Positions 43,324 to 55,736 of a stretch of DNA of 64,000 nucleotides are shown here, one piece after another. How positions within the stretch are numbered: position 1 is the stretch's first letter; each line of letters begins with the position of its first letter. The notes under the pieces were generated by a model. The model was not told the DNA's origin, did not search any database, and worked only from the letters and a program-made list of their open reading frames with translations. The translations under genes were made by a program, and so were the position numbers. Source of the stretch: Vermamoeba vermiformis (Eukaryota > Tubulinea > Echinamoebida); NCBI GenBank assembly GCA_045837725.1, contig JBEWZL010000006.1, forward strand, positions 248,001 through 312,000, written 5' to 3'.

Positions 43324-45944
43324 ATGAGCTCCACGAAGACGCAAGACAAATCCGCTGCACAACCACAGAAAAACGGCCAAGGTCGACGTTACCTCAACGG
43401 CGCTATGAGTGGTATTGTAGAAGTAAGTATTGTATTCTGTACAGACGTTCTTTTTAAGGGTTTGCAATCTCGGTTAATCCGGTATTTTACGTTCTCCCTT
43501 TTTAAATCGAATTTAAAATTTAAAATTAAATTATGTATAAGTATTTGACCACATGGTTTGCTATATGCGCGTGTAGCGCCGTCAAATTGACCGGATCTAA
43601 CAATGTGCATCGTTAGATGTCGCTAACATTCCTTCAAAAAATTCCTAAAAATGACTCTATATACGGAATGTGCTATACGCATCTATATTAATCGAATTTT
43701 AGTGATATCAAATCATTTTATTGTGGTTCAAATGAAAACCCAATTGTCATTTTACGCGGTCTTAAACTCCTTAGGCAATCCTTTAGAGCTCGATTTCAGG
43801 TGTCTAAAGGAAGCTACTTGGTCATATTTAATAGTCTTGTATCGAGTTCGGATATTGGCGCGCGATTATTTGTGAATCGTCGTTTTGACGAATTGAAAGG
43901 TGATTACGCGCCAGATCTTATCGATGCGTCGCTTCCTAAAATCTCTAAATTTATATGACCGCTTTATATACTCATATTAAATATTATCGGAGTGAAATCA
44001 AGAGGAATATGACGCGTTTAATTATTAACGTCAGCTTTATTAATTTTCAAGAACCGATCTCGTAACTTTCATTGAATTAAAATGACTAGGCAAATCTTTA
44101 ATATCACTCTATTAATATGGAACTAACTCAGATTTCGTTAGGTCACTTTGACGCACTGGATCGACGTCTTGAAGACCAGGTGGCAAGCTGAGGCCAAGAT
44201 GGGCCAAGCTAGCGCTAGCACCAAGTCGCGCATTGCTGCTATTTACAAAAATGAAGGATTTAAAGGATTTTACAAGTAAGTTAAATTTCAAGCAATTGTA
44301 CCTGACTTCGCGGTACCTCGAAGATCTAAATTTTTTTCTAAAAATCTGGATTAACGAGTTTACACGGACTATATTTACTATTAATACGAGACATATTAAT
44401 ACTATACGTTAATAATATTAATTTTAATAAGTACGGCAGTAGCTCCGAAAATTTACCACCTCGTCCTAGTGAATTCAAGTTAGACCAGAAAATTATTGCG
44501 ATAAATGCTTATTATAATATTAGATCGTTTTATTGATTATTATACTGATAAAAGTTCATGCAAAATTTAATTTTGGTCCAATCACGAATACTTTTCGGAC
44601 TGATCTCCGAAGCGCTAAATTAACCGTACTTTTTTAATCACTAGGGGCTACGTCTCTCGTGTCATTGGTATTGGACCAATGAGAGCAGTCTATTGGGGCA
44701 CTATGGACCACATGACTAACCTTCTCTCGGGCTACCAAAATCTTTCACAGACTCAACGACTGATGCTCGCAGGTCTCGGCGCTGGTGCCGTCCAATCACT
44801 CGTTGACGTGCCCATTGAAGTCGTTAAAACTCAAGTACGTTACACCGTAATAATACGTGCATAAGCGGAGCTGCCGCCGATAATTGCTCGTTGAAGATTA
44901 TACGCTCCGTTTTTACGAAGCTAATAGATCCTATTTAAATTATAATATATGATCCTAATTAACTGGTATTATTTGCAGTTGATTACTGGTGGAAGCAACA
45001 AACAAGAAGTCATTAAAGTAAGTTTTTTCAATTGCGCACGATGTTTTTTCGCTTTATTTGTTCGTTTTTGCAACGATATTAACGTATCCTATTATTATTA
45101 TAGCAAGCACTTCAATTCAGAGGCTTCAAATCGACTGCTTTGAGAAACATGGGCTTTGCTTGCGTCATGAACTTTGGTTTGAACTACAAGTACGTAGATC
45201 TCGATTTATATCGCGATAACGCACTTGGTTTCACGTGTCATTGAAGCGCAGTTATCAATTATAGCGTTAAGAGTGATTAGTAATTAGTCCCATATTTTTT
45301 GTTTTTATGATTAGAATTTACCGATGAAAAGCGATTCTTGATACAGATCTACGAATAGATGCTAATAACTCGCATAGGCGAACTGACCAAACGAGTTACA
45401 TGGAGACTTACTTGCGCAGTATGGCCTCGGGCTTCGTTGCTGCGTTCACTACTCAACCGTTAGGTACGGATTTGATAGATCAAGTCTTCGATTGCTCTTC
45501 TGAGCTGCATTACATACGCATCGAAATATTACAGTACGGAAATGTTGAAAACAGGTTGTACTGTGCCGCAACGATGCAATATTTCTTTTATTTTTTTGGT
45601 TCTTGGATCGCGTGTCGCGTACTTTATTAATTTGTTGTTACTTTCGTAGACTATGTTAAGACCAAGCATCAACAACACGGTGGTGGTCCTCAAGTTGGCA
45701 TCATTAAGATGTTGGTTGATATCGGAAAGAAGAATCCTACTATGTTGTGGAGTGGAGGTAAGATCCGATCTCGATCTGAATCAAAAATTTGAAATTTTGA
45801 TCCTAATCAATTATATTACTAGGTGTATGGCGTATTCTCTTGTCTATGTCTACTATGAGTGTCGGTGCTACTGTCTTTATCTTCTTGAACTCCTACCAAA
45901 AGCAGAAGACTCCTTTGCCCGTCCTCGAAGAGCCTATCGAATAA
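43324..45944 (+). CDS. Mitochondrial carrier family (SLC25) protein
   Basis: Eight exons: 43324-43422, 44142-44275, 44645-44834, 44979-45017, 45104-45189, 45378-45463, 45650-45757, 45823-45944 (287 aa), all in frame. Three repeats each carry a family signature: HWIDVLKTRWQ, VDVPIEVVKTQ and TTQPLDYVKTK, with following GFKGFYKGYVSRVIGIGP-type helices. The first signature has Trp in place of the invariant Pro. SIVE/GGxxAG-like openings and the short N-terminus (MSSTKTQDKSAAQPQ) fit inner-membrane insertion without a cleaved presequence. The second repeat (AVYWGTMDHMTNLL) and the TGGSNKQEVIK linker recall tricarboxylate/dicarboxylate transporters; the substrate is uncertain. The introns 43423-44141 (719 bp) and 44276-44644 (369 bp) hold no gene I can see. 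Confidence 0.88.
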
Positions 45945-46266
45945 GCTACTGTTCATAATAAGAAAAACAATTCAACAAATGTAATCTTTAATATCAATAT
46001 AAAGACCTATTTATGCAACACGAGCGACAAGATGCCGATCCAGTTTCACCCGTCCACGTTTCTGTTCTATTTTGGGACAATGTCGTTAGAGAGAGTAGTT
46101 ATTAATTAAAGAGTATTCTTTCAGTCATTCAATTTCGAAGGAAACATTGAGCCACGTGGTGAGATCGCGTGGCGGTTTTGTTCGCGCTTTTTTTTATGAA
46201 TCGATTTATCTTTGTTAATTTGGCCACAATTTACACTTCAGGTGCTGTAATATATACCTTGCTATT
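45945..46266. other. Spacer between carrier and NHL-SAM gene
   Basis: 322 bp in tandem orientation. A CCACGTGG palindrome occurs at about 46152-46159. I see no ORF or RNA gene. Confidence 0.45.
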
Positions 46267-49200
46267 ATGGAGCTGAACACCGAAGTGGTATGTTTCTATT
46301 TTGATGGATTTGTCGGGTAGATTTACTCGTGATGTTATATTTAATTCATTTAATGCCATATTATGCTCTCGGCAAATTTTATTTAAGCGAAAATATGACT
46401 TTTACACCGAGATCTGCAGCAGGAATGAAAATTGCTGCCTCGGCCAATTTATTAATTCAATATCGTTATTTTTGCGAATTAATTTATTTTTTAATTGTAC
46501 AATTGCAATTTATTATATTCACGAAATAATTTTAATTTTGCGACACGTAGATCGAATACAAAGTGACCGTTGTGCCCATCCAAGGCGAGAAAGGCAAGAA
46601 GGGTTTTAAGCCTATTCCATTGAAGAACCCCTTAGGCTTAACACTCGATAACGAGGGCAATCTTTATTTTTGCGACTACAATAACCGAATAATTCGAAAA
46701 TTGATCACATCCACCGGCGAGCTGCAATTGCCCAATGGAATCAAGAACTCAAAAATAAGCAACCCTACTGGCGTTATCTTAGACAAAGACGGCAATATAT
46801 TTTTCAGCGATTGGTCAGATCAAACTGTCAAACGCTTGGACGCTAAAGGTAACCTAAAAAATACCTAACAATAACTTCAAAAATATTTAAATAATTATTT
46901 TCTTGCAAAAATTGCGTCATAATATTGCAATAGAGCATTTAGCAAATGTATTCGTTTGCCGCAGCTTCTTGTATCACCACTCATTTTCTTTCCTTTTTTA
47001 GCCCAGACATTGATTGCAGCTGGTATTCCGGGCAGTTACGGCAAACAAGACGGCACTGACTCGCGATTGAACGGCCCCTTTGGCATTACAATGGACAAGG
47101 ACGGCTTCCTTTACGTGTGCGACACGGGCAACCACAGCATTCGAAAAGTGGACCGCAAGGGCTACGTGACAACAATTGCAGGCACATCTGGCAAGCCTGG
47201 CTTCCGTGATGGCAAGGGCGCTAAGGCTCGATTCAACTTGCCCAAGGGCATCACGTGTGACAAGGACGGAAATATTTTTGTGTGCGACAGCGGCAACCAC
47301 ACCGTGCGCAAGATCGATCCCATGGGCGTTGTCACGACTGTCGCTGGTGTCGCTGGCAAGAACGGCGCTATTGACGGCCCTGCGCTTGAAGCCAAGTTCA
47401 ACGAGCTCCGAGGCATTGCTGCTGACGACCAAGGCAACCTATTCGTGTGCGACAGCGGCAATCACACCATTAGACGAATTACTCCCGCCGGCAAGGTGTC
47501 AACTGTCGCTGGTGTCAATGGCAGAAAAGGAAACAACGAAGGTCGTGGCAACACTGCGAGATTGTCAGCTCCGTACGGCATCACGATCGACAAGCAGACA
47601 GGTGTAATGTACGTGACTGAATGGGACAGCCACTTGATCAAGAAATTGACGCCCGAGAACACAATGATTTACAAGGCCATCAGAGAAAATGACTGGGAAC
47701 TCGTCGAGTCGTTATTGCACCATTACTTGCGCCAGCTGCCGTTGGAAACTGAGCTCAACAACCAGTTTTCACTGAACGCCATTTTGTTCGCTGGAAAAGT
47801 ATTCAAGAACAGATTGGTTGAATTGAGAGAGAAGCTCACCACGACCATTCCGTTGTTCGGCGAGACATTGCAACAAATCGACCAACAAATGATTGATACG
47901 CAAAACCTTCGCGATCAAAAGCGAAAGATGATCGAACAGTTGCAGCGCGAAGTTGCCGAGTTGGACACTGTGGAGAAGAACCTCATCGAGCACACGCGCA
48001 CTGTGCTGATCCAACAGGCCAACAGCGAGGACGACTTGGAATGTGTCAAGAAGAAGATGGTAGAGACCGATCAGATGGTCGATCGCACTGAGACCAAGAT
48101 GAAGTTCTGGTCCGACATTTTGCGCGACAAGTCACTTGACACGTGGACCCCGCAAGAAGTGTCATTTTTATTGCAAGAATTTGGCTTGCAGTTCTACGCG
48201 CCCATCTTTGAGAACAAGAAGGTCACTGGTGCTCAGTTGCTTCAATTGACCACGAGCCGATTAAGAAATGAAATGGGCATGAGTTACAACGAGGCTAAGC
48301 GTGTGCAGCGAGCAGTGCAGTTAGTGCTCACAAAAGCAGATCTGTATCAACCGTTGAAGGGCATTCAGACTTGGCAGAACGGAGAGGTCGTCGACTGGCT
48401 CGTTGCTAACAAGTTGAACGGTTGCGTGGAGCCTTTCAGAACTAACGAGGTAAGTCAGATCTGACCAACTTCCAAAAATGGAAATTTCAAAATATGAAGG
48501 TTGTCCTTTATTATTTGTCGATATTAATCATATTTTTAGGTTAATGGTGAGACATTGTCATATTTGTCGACTATTGACTTGAACGAAATGGGCATTGAAA
48601 CAATTGAACAAGCCCGACTTTTGGATGCGATCCAACAAACCTCTCGCGAGTTGGAAGCCAAGCATATTCAAGACCAAGAAGAAAAGAAGAAGAAGAAGAC
48701 TTTGATGGAGAAATTGAGCGTTGACAACATCACGCACAACATGGACAAAATGGCATCCAAGTTGAAGATCGACAAGATCGCGGAGAAAACTGACAAAGTT
48801 GCTGCAGACATGAAAGAAAAAATCAACGAGGTCATTCAACCTGCCAAAATTGGCAAGTCTATCACTGGCTTCTTCAACGAGGTCTCGCAGCAGGCCGAGA
48901 AATTGACCCAAGGCGCGTTGAACTCATTGCACACCGATCACGCCAAACTAGCCCCTTCAAATATGCCTAATGTTGCTGGTCCTAGCGAATTAGACCACTC
49001 AGGTCTGCAACGACTTGGCGACATTAGACCGGATCAGCCCTCAAAAACAACGACACCTGTCACGCAACCAATGACACCTGTCAATCCCGAGCCGCAAGTC
49101 CAAGTCCAGGCTCAACACTCTGAAGTCGTACAACCACCTCAACCTGAGCCTATTGTGCAACAACAACCTCAAGGTGTGTCACATCCAGTCGTCAATAACG

Positions 49201-49886
49201 AGCCCTTTCGTCAACCTGAAGTAGCACCGCAAGAGGTGCAGCCAGTCACAGGGAGTTCTAGCTCAACTGCAGTAGTGTCACACGTTCAATCTCAACAAGT
49301 CTCACAACCGCAAGTTGTGGTCCCTCAAGTCACACCTTCAGTTCCATCACCTGTCATTCAACACGTCGAGCCAGTTGTTCCCACTCCTTCTGTTCCTCAA
49401 TCTCAGCTTGTAGAACAACCTATTGTCACCCCTACTCCGCAATCTGTCGTCGTTCCTGAACCACAACCAGCAGTGACGCCTCAAGTACCTATCGAGCAAC
49501 CTCAACATGCCCAAGTCCAACAGCCGATTGTTGAGCCTACAGTCGTGCAACCACCTCAACCAGAACAGCCTCAAGTCCTGGTACATCCAGTCGTCACCCC
49601 TGAACCCGTGCATCACCCGCAAACAGTGCCTGAGTTAGTGACAGCTGTCAACACTGAACCTGAACCAGTGCAACACCCAACAGCCCAAACAACTGACGTT
49701 GAAGAGAAGCAACACGATGACAATGAACACGTTGGATCTGACAACGAACATGTTGGTGACGACGAGCCACCGCGTCAATCATTCTTTTCAGTAACTATCG
49801 GGGATGATGACGACGATGATCAGTCCTATCAACACGACTCAACGAAGAGCACTCCCGATAGCATGTTTAATGTAACAATTATTTAA
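46267..49886 (+). CDS. NHL-repeat protein with coiled coil and tandem SAM domains
   Basis: Four exons: 46267-46287, 46551-46848, 47002-48449, 48540-49886 (1037 aa), all in frame. Residues about 30-260 are NHL repeats (NPLGLTLDNEGNLYFCDYNN, GPFGITMDKDGFLYVCDTGN, CDSGNHTVRKIDPMG, CDSGNHTIRRITPAG), which fold as a beta-propeller. Residues about 290-470 are a coiled coil (NLRDQKRKMIEQLQREVAEL). SAM domain 1 is at about 480-550 (WTPQEVSFLLQEFGLQFYAP ... LTTSRLRNEMGMSY) and SAM 2 at about 560-625 (WQNGEVVDWLVANKL ... LSTIDLNEMGI). A helical region, a 240-residue Pro/Gln/Val-rich low-complexity stretch and an acidic tail complete it. No signal peptide, so it is cytosolic; SAM polymers plus a propeller suggest a scaffold. 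No RING or TIR domain is present. Confidence 0.9.
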
Positions 49887-49935
49887 ATTATTCTCTGTTT
49901 ATAAATGCAATTTAAACCTTTTCCAACGGATCCGA

Positions 49936-52900
49936 TTACAAAGTTCCGTCGTTCGAAAAAACGACGTTGTCAACGTAATAATTGTTAGTTTGACCACTGT
50001 TTTGACCGATTTGAATAGCCAACAGGGTAGCTGGCGTTGAGATCGAGAACTGACTGACCGGAATGTTGAACGTGTTCCACTTGCCAGGCGTGACTGGGAT
50101 AACTACGGCGGGAAGATGGCTGTTCCAAGTGCCGCTGTAGAGCTGAACTTGTGCCAAATACACGTCCTTCTCGACGTACACTTCGAGGTGCAAGTACTGC
50201 CATGAGGGGCTGATGCTGATGCCAGTGATGTCGATGTGGAACCAAGTGTCAGTGATGGAGCTGAATTTCATCGAGTATGACTCGGAGTTGACAATAGTGG
50301 TCTCGGAGGTCCAAGTGGTCGGCGAAACTAAATTGAAAATTGTTAGCGAAGGGCTGGATAGCGGTGCAGAAATGTTAACGTACTTGTGCTGACAGTGCAG
50401 CCTGAGCACAAAGTGTCACGATAAATGTATTGATAGTTCGTCGTGGCAAAAGCGAAATCATCAATGTAAACAGCGTTTGCTTGCGCGGGTTGTTGCACAG
50501 CGAGCACAATCCAAGTGATCTTCGTGCTCAATTGGAACTGTGACATTTGAATCGTGAAGGTCTTCCACTGACCAGCAGCAAGAGATCCTAACCAGACTGC
50601 GGGCAGTGAACTCGACCATTGACCTTTGTACATTTGCAATTGAAGGCCACTGACAGCTTGCTCGGCGTAGACTGTGATTCTGACAGTTTGGTATTTGGAC
50701 ACGTCGAGGTCACAAGCGAAAAAGTTGATGGTGTACCACGTGTCAGTAAAGCTCGTAATTTTCAGCGAGGTAGATTCTTTGAACTTGAGAGCGGAGGTGA
50801 TTTGGTAAGGTCCTACAAGGATTATTAATTAAAAGCTTTTGAATGACACGTGTCAACTTACTGTCAACCGACCAGCCCACAGCAAAGTTGTCTCTGAAGA
50901 TGTAGTACTCAGCAGCTGTTTGTTGATAGCGATAAGAAGACACAGGGTACAACGGCTGGTTGAAGATAGGAGTGGTGGTTGGGCACGTGATCGTAACACC
51001 GGGTGTCGAGGTGTTGGTTACGAGGACTGACACGCCCAATGGGTAACGGCCATTCGCGTCTCTGCCAGTGATTGCGAGTGCCAATGGAGGTCTGTAGCCG
51101 TTGCGGTCAAGCACGGTCAAATAAGCTTTGTACAAGCCAACAGGGACTGATGCACTTGCCAACTGGAACGAGTTGGTGTAAGTGTACGAGGCCAAGTCAG
51201 GGAAGACGTTAGTGATCTCCAGGACATTCGGCGATCTGTACGTGGTCGAGCTAGTCACGAAGCTACCAGTGCAAGCAGAGACATCGTAAACAGAGTTGCG
51301 CAAACTGCCGCCACATCGTTGAGTAGCGTCACCAACGCATGCAGTCACGCACTGAGTTTCAGCTTGTTTAGCGTACTTTCCGTAAGAATTTCCGCACGTG
51401 CAAGTGTTTCCCGACTGAAGACCTGCGTACTTGTAACCAGCGCTCTTGCAAGTTGATGCGCAAGAGTCAATGGTCATCGAGGCACTCGTTGTCAATGAAC
51501 CAGTCAGATCGCGGCTAGTGCTCACATCAGTCCAGCAGCCAACGTATTTAGCGCAAGTAGGACGAAGTTCGATGACTGTGTTCCAATCGTCGTAGATTCT
51601 GCTCGTGCCTGTGTTCGACATGTTCAAGCCTACGACCATGCAGTTGTCTTGGTCCACGTGTGAAGACAATTGGATCGAGTTGACTGCAGCAACAAATCCG
51701 ATGATCTTGCCGAGTTGTGCGAGATCAGCGAGCTGTTGTGAAGTGTAGCCACTGCTGGTGTAAGGAATATTTCCGTTGCCAATAGTCGAGAAGTGGTAGT
51801 CACGTGCTTCACGTTGAGCTTCAGCAAAGTTGTACGTGGTAGGATCGCCTGACGCGGTGAACTCAGCGAATGAAGGCGCAGTTCTGTAGCGGTACTGACC
51901 GAGTGGCCAGAATCGTGAGTTGTCCCAGTTCCAAATTTCTGAAAACACGTCGTTTCTGATACCAACTTTCTGTGACTTTTGAAGGGCGTAACAAATACCG
52001 TCATCATCATTCGTGTTGATCGTGAAGTATTTGCTGGGGAACGCGTTGACAACGATGTCAATGTAGGCTTGTTTCGTGGCCAAAGAAGCACCAGGGTCGT
52101 TAGTGCAGACAGACGAAGGGTGCCACTCGCCATAGTCACCAATCATGCCAATATCGATCCATCCCAAGCGAGAGTCGTTGCCGTATCTGTTCGAGAGGGC
52201 GTTCCAAAGTGCTTGGGCTCGTTGTCTCATGAAAGTATCTTCCCAGTTAGGTACATAAGTGTCAAGTGCACCGTTGCCGTCAGCATCGCAGTTGAGTGCG
52301 CCACCTTGGCTTTGGAAGATGTAGTTGGGCAGACCAACTCCTTTAGCCCAAGTGTCGAGAATCATAATTCTGAAACCAAACTTGCCGCCGTTAGTAGCGG
52401 CCTTGGCGAGTTCGTTGTCGATGGCAGTCCAGCTGTAGACGCCTTGTGAAGTCTCAATTTCCTTCCAAGCGTATCTTGTGTATGAATCCTTGTAAGGACC
52501 AACGGACTGGCTGATGACAGTGTAGTCCGAGCCGAGCCAGTTGTAGAAGCCGCGGTAAGGGTTCGCTTGAATGGTGGAGAGGGCGGTGGGACGGACAGTC
52601 ACTTCAGCGTCCATCACTGAGCGCTTGACATCGTCGTCTTCAGCCTCAACCTGCACACTAACAACTAGACGGCAAGTGTAAGTATTGGCTGCGTTAAGTA
52701 TATGAACGTGTTGCCTTACCTGAGCAGTCTTGGCCTGAGAAACCAGTGTTGCACGTGCATTGACCTGTCAACTGATCACAGATGCCACCAGCACTGCAGT
52801 CGTTCGGGCAGTAAACTTAGCTATTGCCTGCCAAGCTGACCGACACTTGACCAAAAGCGAATTGATACGGCACGTAAACGTGAACATCAGCGCGGATGCA

Positions 52901-53569
52901 GCTTTCGTCTTTGGTGTTGACGCGCACAGCCAACGAACACAACAGCAACACGGCAAAGACCCATCGCAAGGAGGCCTTGTTGATGAAGAGCATTGAAGGG
53001 AGCAAAGTAGCAAGTGTCAAGTTGAGCAAAAGTGATGTAAATGATTGACGTGACGTTGCTGCGGAAATCTGTTTCAGTGAACGATGAGCTACTGAAGTTG
53101 CACAAAATATGTGAACTACAAGTAACTTACCTCTTGAGTATTAGCATCAATAAGAAGAGACAATCCGTCAACGTGTGCAAGGGATAATGACACGGGATCT
53201 GATTGATCTGCTGAAGAGCTGATCTGCACCACAAAGGTTACGTTGGCGGTGGATCCTGCTCGGAAGTAAACGTTTCCCTGTTAAAAATAATTAGATGCTT
53301 GTAAATGGGGTAAAACAAACACATAAATTGCAAATATCTTTGATCCGATTCTGGCAATCGCCATAATTTGGTGTAAACAATAAGGAAACAATCTATGAAG
53401 TATATAATGCGTTTTAAGTACTTACCGGGATCCGAGACAATACGTTCAAATTAGTGCCAGAAACCACTCGAGCCTCCAAGATTTTCTGCGTCACCACATT
53501 GCACGATGACACGGCGTAGACTACGCAACAAATACTCGCTAATAGCGCGAGAACCAATGAATGTCTCAT
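49936..53569 (-). CDS. Secreted multi-module protein: EGF, glycosidase-like domain, WSC and two carbohydrate-binding-like modules; one in-frame TAA
   Basis: Exons: 53569-53426, 53277-53131, 53068-52720, 52664-50862, 50812-50384, 50327-49936 (1088 codons), consistent phases throughout. MRHSLVLALLASICCVVYA is a signal peptide. A strand-rich domain follows, then an EGF-like motif (CSAGGICDQLTGQCTCNTGF). Residues about 230-560 resemble the DUF4874/DUF4832 pair (NPYRGFYNWLGS, WIDIGMIGDYGEWH, IELRPTC), glycosidase-like families. A WSC domain is at about 580-672 (YVGCWTDV, CASTCKSAGYKYAGLQSG, CTCGNSYGKY, CGG). Two paralogous 130-aa jelly-roll-like modules end the protein (YIDDFAF and YVDNVVF at equivalent sites). 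TAA at 52817-52819 lies in frame between the strand-rich domain and the EGF motif. It could be a nonsense change, read-through, an assembly error, or a sign of two separate genes. A role on cell wall or food polysaccharide is inferred. Confidence 0.78.
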
Positions 53570-53819
53570 TTGGTGTTGCTTAATGAAAGTGAAATGAAAA
53601 AACACTGTAAACTCAGAACCGCTTTATATTGACGGCCTGTCAAATCAACGCAGTGTCACTTGTCAAGCTTTAATTGCGCGGCTGTGGAATGATTAATTAA
53701 TCAATCCTAATTGAAGTGTCGCGAGTTACTTACTTGGGCGGATAAATGACAGTTAATGTACGCATTGATGGCAAGTTATGTAGTTATTGTTGCTTATACT
53801 GTTGAATGTAGAAATGTCA

Positions 53820-55545
53820 TTAATGTGACTCTTTCAAGCGCTGCAGAAATACGGATCCAAGATCGCGTGAGACTCCGGGGATTTTCAAGTGCCCGAAGAC
53901 ATTGGCCCAGATCTCCAGCGGCAAAATAAACGAAGCAGGTTTTGATGTTATCATTGCGATAATCAAAATAGTTCTTCTAATAGCCTCTTTTTGTCGTTCT
54001 TTGTTACTCTTGAGAGCTTTTGATACCATTGGAAATTCTATGTACGCAATTTTTGTGATACTTTGATTGGCGTGCAGTAGCTGAACAAGTTCATTTTCCA
54101 GCTGCAAACTAGTCAATTGTGATGTCGGCAACGAGTGGTTTTGGACGCCTAAGTCAAGGCACGTGATAGACGCATTTGACCGTAGTGCCGAGCAAAGCGT
54201 TATGACTGTCAATGCTGAAGCCGTTCTAATTGCAAGACGACGTAGTGTTGAGTTGAATAACACTCCATCTGAAATATCTCGCACAAAATGTTCGTTGGAG
54301 AATTGACTGATTGTCTTCACGCTCAATGAAGTTATGCCCTCGTTCTTCGTTATCAATTGATTCAATGCGCTGCCGTTGAGCATTATTGATTGGTAATTCA
54401 AGTCTAAGGAGGTAAGCGTAGTGTTGTTAATAAGGTCCTGACATATCTTCGTGCCAGTGAGTCGATTGGAGGCGAGTGACAGGTGCTTCAATGAAGTATT
54501 TTGATCGAGTTGAAAATAATGACTGTCTTCTTCTAGCACACCACAATCGCTCAAATTCAACGACGTGAGCGTGCTATTCACTTTCAATACGTCACCAATA
54601 AGCTGCATTTTGATTCGTGAATTGGACAGATCCAGTTTCGTGATCGAGGTGTTCTGTTTGAGTGACTCGGCAATGGTTGGTAATGCTGAAATATTCGTTC
54701 GACTCACAGTCAATGCTTTTAATCGACCGTGAGCTATGATTGCAGCTAGAGCGTCCATGTCTGATTGGGATAATTGACACGCGACAATTGCCAATGAAGA
54801 CACTTGCTCGTTAGTTCTAAGAGCCTGTTCCAAGTACGTCAACTGCAAGCCAGATTCGTGGTTGATTTCCAAATTTGTGATGCTCTTGTTGATTTGCAGT
54901 GCCTCACAGAGCAAGATCCACTCGTGTGCAGAAATGTCAGCTTCGTCCAACACAAGTCTTCGTACACCACGTGACGTATTTAGACCGCTGCAAAACTCTT
55001 TAATGTCGCCTGTTTGTGGCTTGTAGTTCAAGTATTGAAAGCGCAACGTGATTTCTTGAATTTTTGTGTTTTGTTGGATGGCGCGTGCGATTGTTGGGAG
55101 GACCGTAGTACTCATACATGTCACAGATCTGATCGTTTTGTTGTTGACAAGACACGAGTATAATATTTTCAGCGATTTTGGTGTCCAAGCGCGCCGTAGA
55201 AAACAGACATTTCGAATTGAAGTGTCGTGCTCGAGCGCATCTAGCATGTACTTCGTTCCTCGTATAGTTATATCGGGCAAAGAGAGTGTACGAAAAGCAT
55301 TTGCAGCAAATCTGAATTTTCTTTTGGCTAGAATGGCGTCTTGGAGTTCTTCGGTGTCATTAACCAAAATTATCTAAAATACGGCAATTAATTCCAAAAA
55401 TATGAGCGTTATAAATTAATGCTAACTATTTACTTAATAAATATTCTAGAACACTTACTGATTTTTTGCTAAGCTTTTTAAACTCTTTCACCTTTTTTCG
55501 GTCCGAAACAGCGTATTTCGAGCCCCAAGTCGGAATACGAAACAT
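53820..55545 (-). CDS. LRR (ribonuclease-inhibitor type) protein with C-terminal F-box-like motif
   Basis: Two exons: 55545-55459 and 55373-53820 (546 aa). The first exon encodes a basic start (MFRIPTWGSKYAVSDRKKVK) ending at donor GTAAGT; the join gives IILVNDTEELQDAI. From about residue 70 to 460 there are RNI-type LRRs of about 27 residues (NTSITKLDLSNSRIK, NSTLTSLNLSDCGV, NTSLKHLSLASNRLTG, NTTLTSLDLNYQ). After a helical segment the C-terminus reads SFILPLEIWANVFGHLKIPG, which fits the F-box pattern LP.EI...IF..L but sits at the wrong end for most F-box/LRR proteins. It may be a SKP1-binding element; binding is unproven. Confidence 0.8.
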
Positions 55546-55736
55546 GACTCTTTACGTGACAGTAGCGATAGTGAAAACATTAATAAAAAAAATTGCGAAG
55601 TGGCGTGACGTGTGTTGCGCACGAAGTTTCGATAATTTTTATTCTTCCTCCCAATTCCAAACTTTAGGAAGCATGCACAAATGAACCCATATAAACAATC
55701 CATGGACTGATGCGTAGTTAGCATAGGAATATTAAA

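Noticed and set aside
43423-44141. Possible gene inside the 719-bp carrier intron
   Set aside because: Only short, AT-driven frames with Ile/Tyr/Leu bias; no motif or splice structure.
46998-47607. Long open frames on both strands within the NHL region
   Set aside because: These are by-products of GC-rich NHL coding; composition is Ala/Leu-heavy and no motif appears.
49347-49622. 91-codon Arg/Leu-rich frame opposite the Pro/Gln/Val-rich region
   Set aside because: It is the reverse of a low-complexity stretch in a real gene; no independent support.
52811-52846. A 36-nt intron that would remove the in-frame TAA of the secreted protein
   Set aside because: Its donor GTCAAG is atypical and it is shorter than every other intron seen here (about 50 nt and up).
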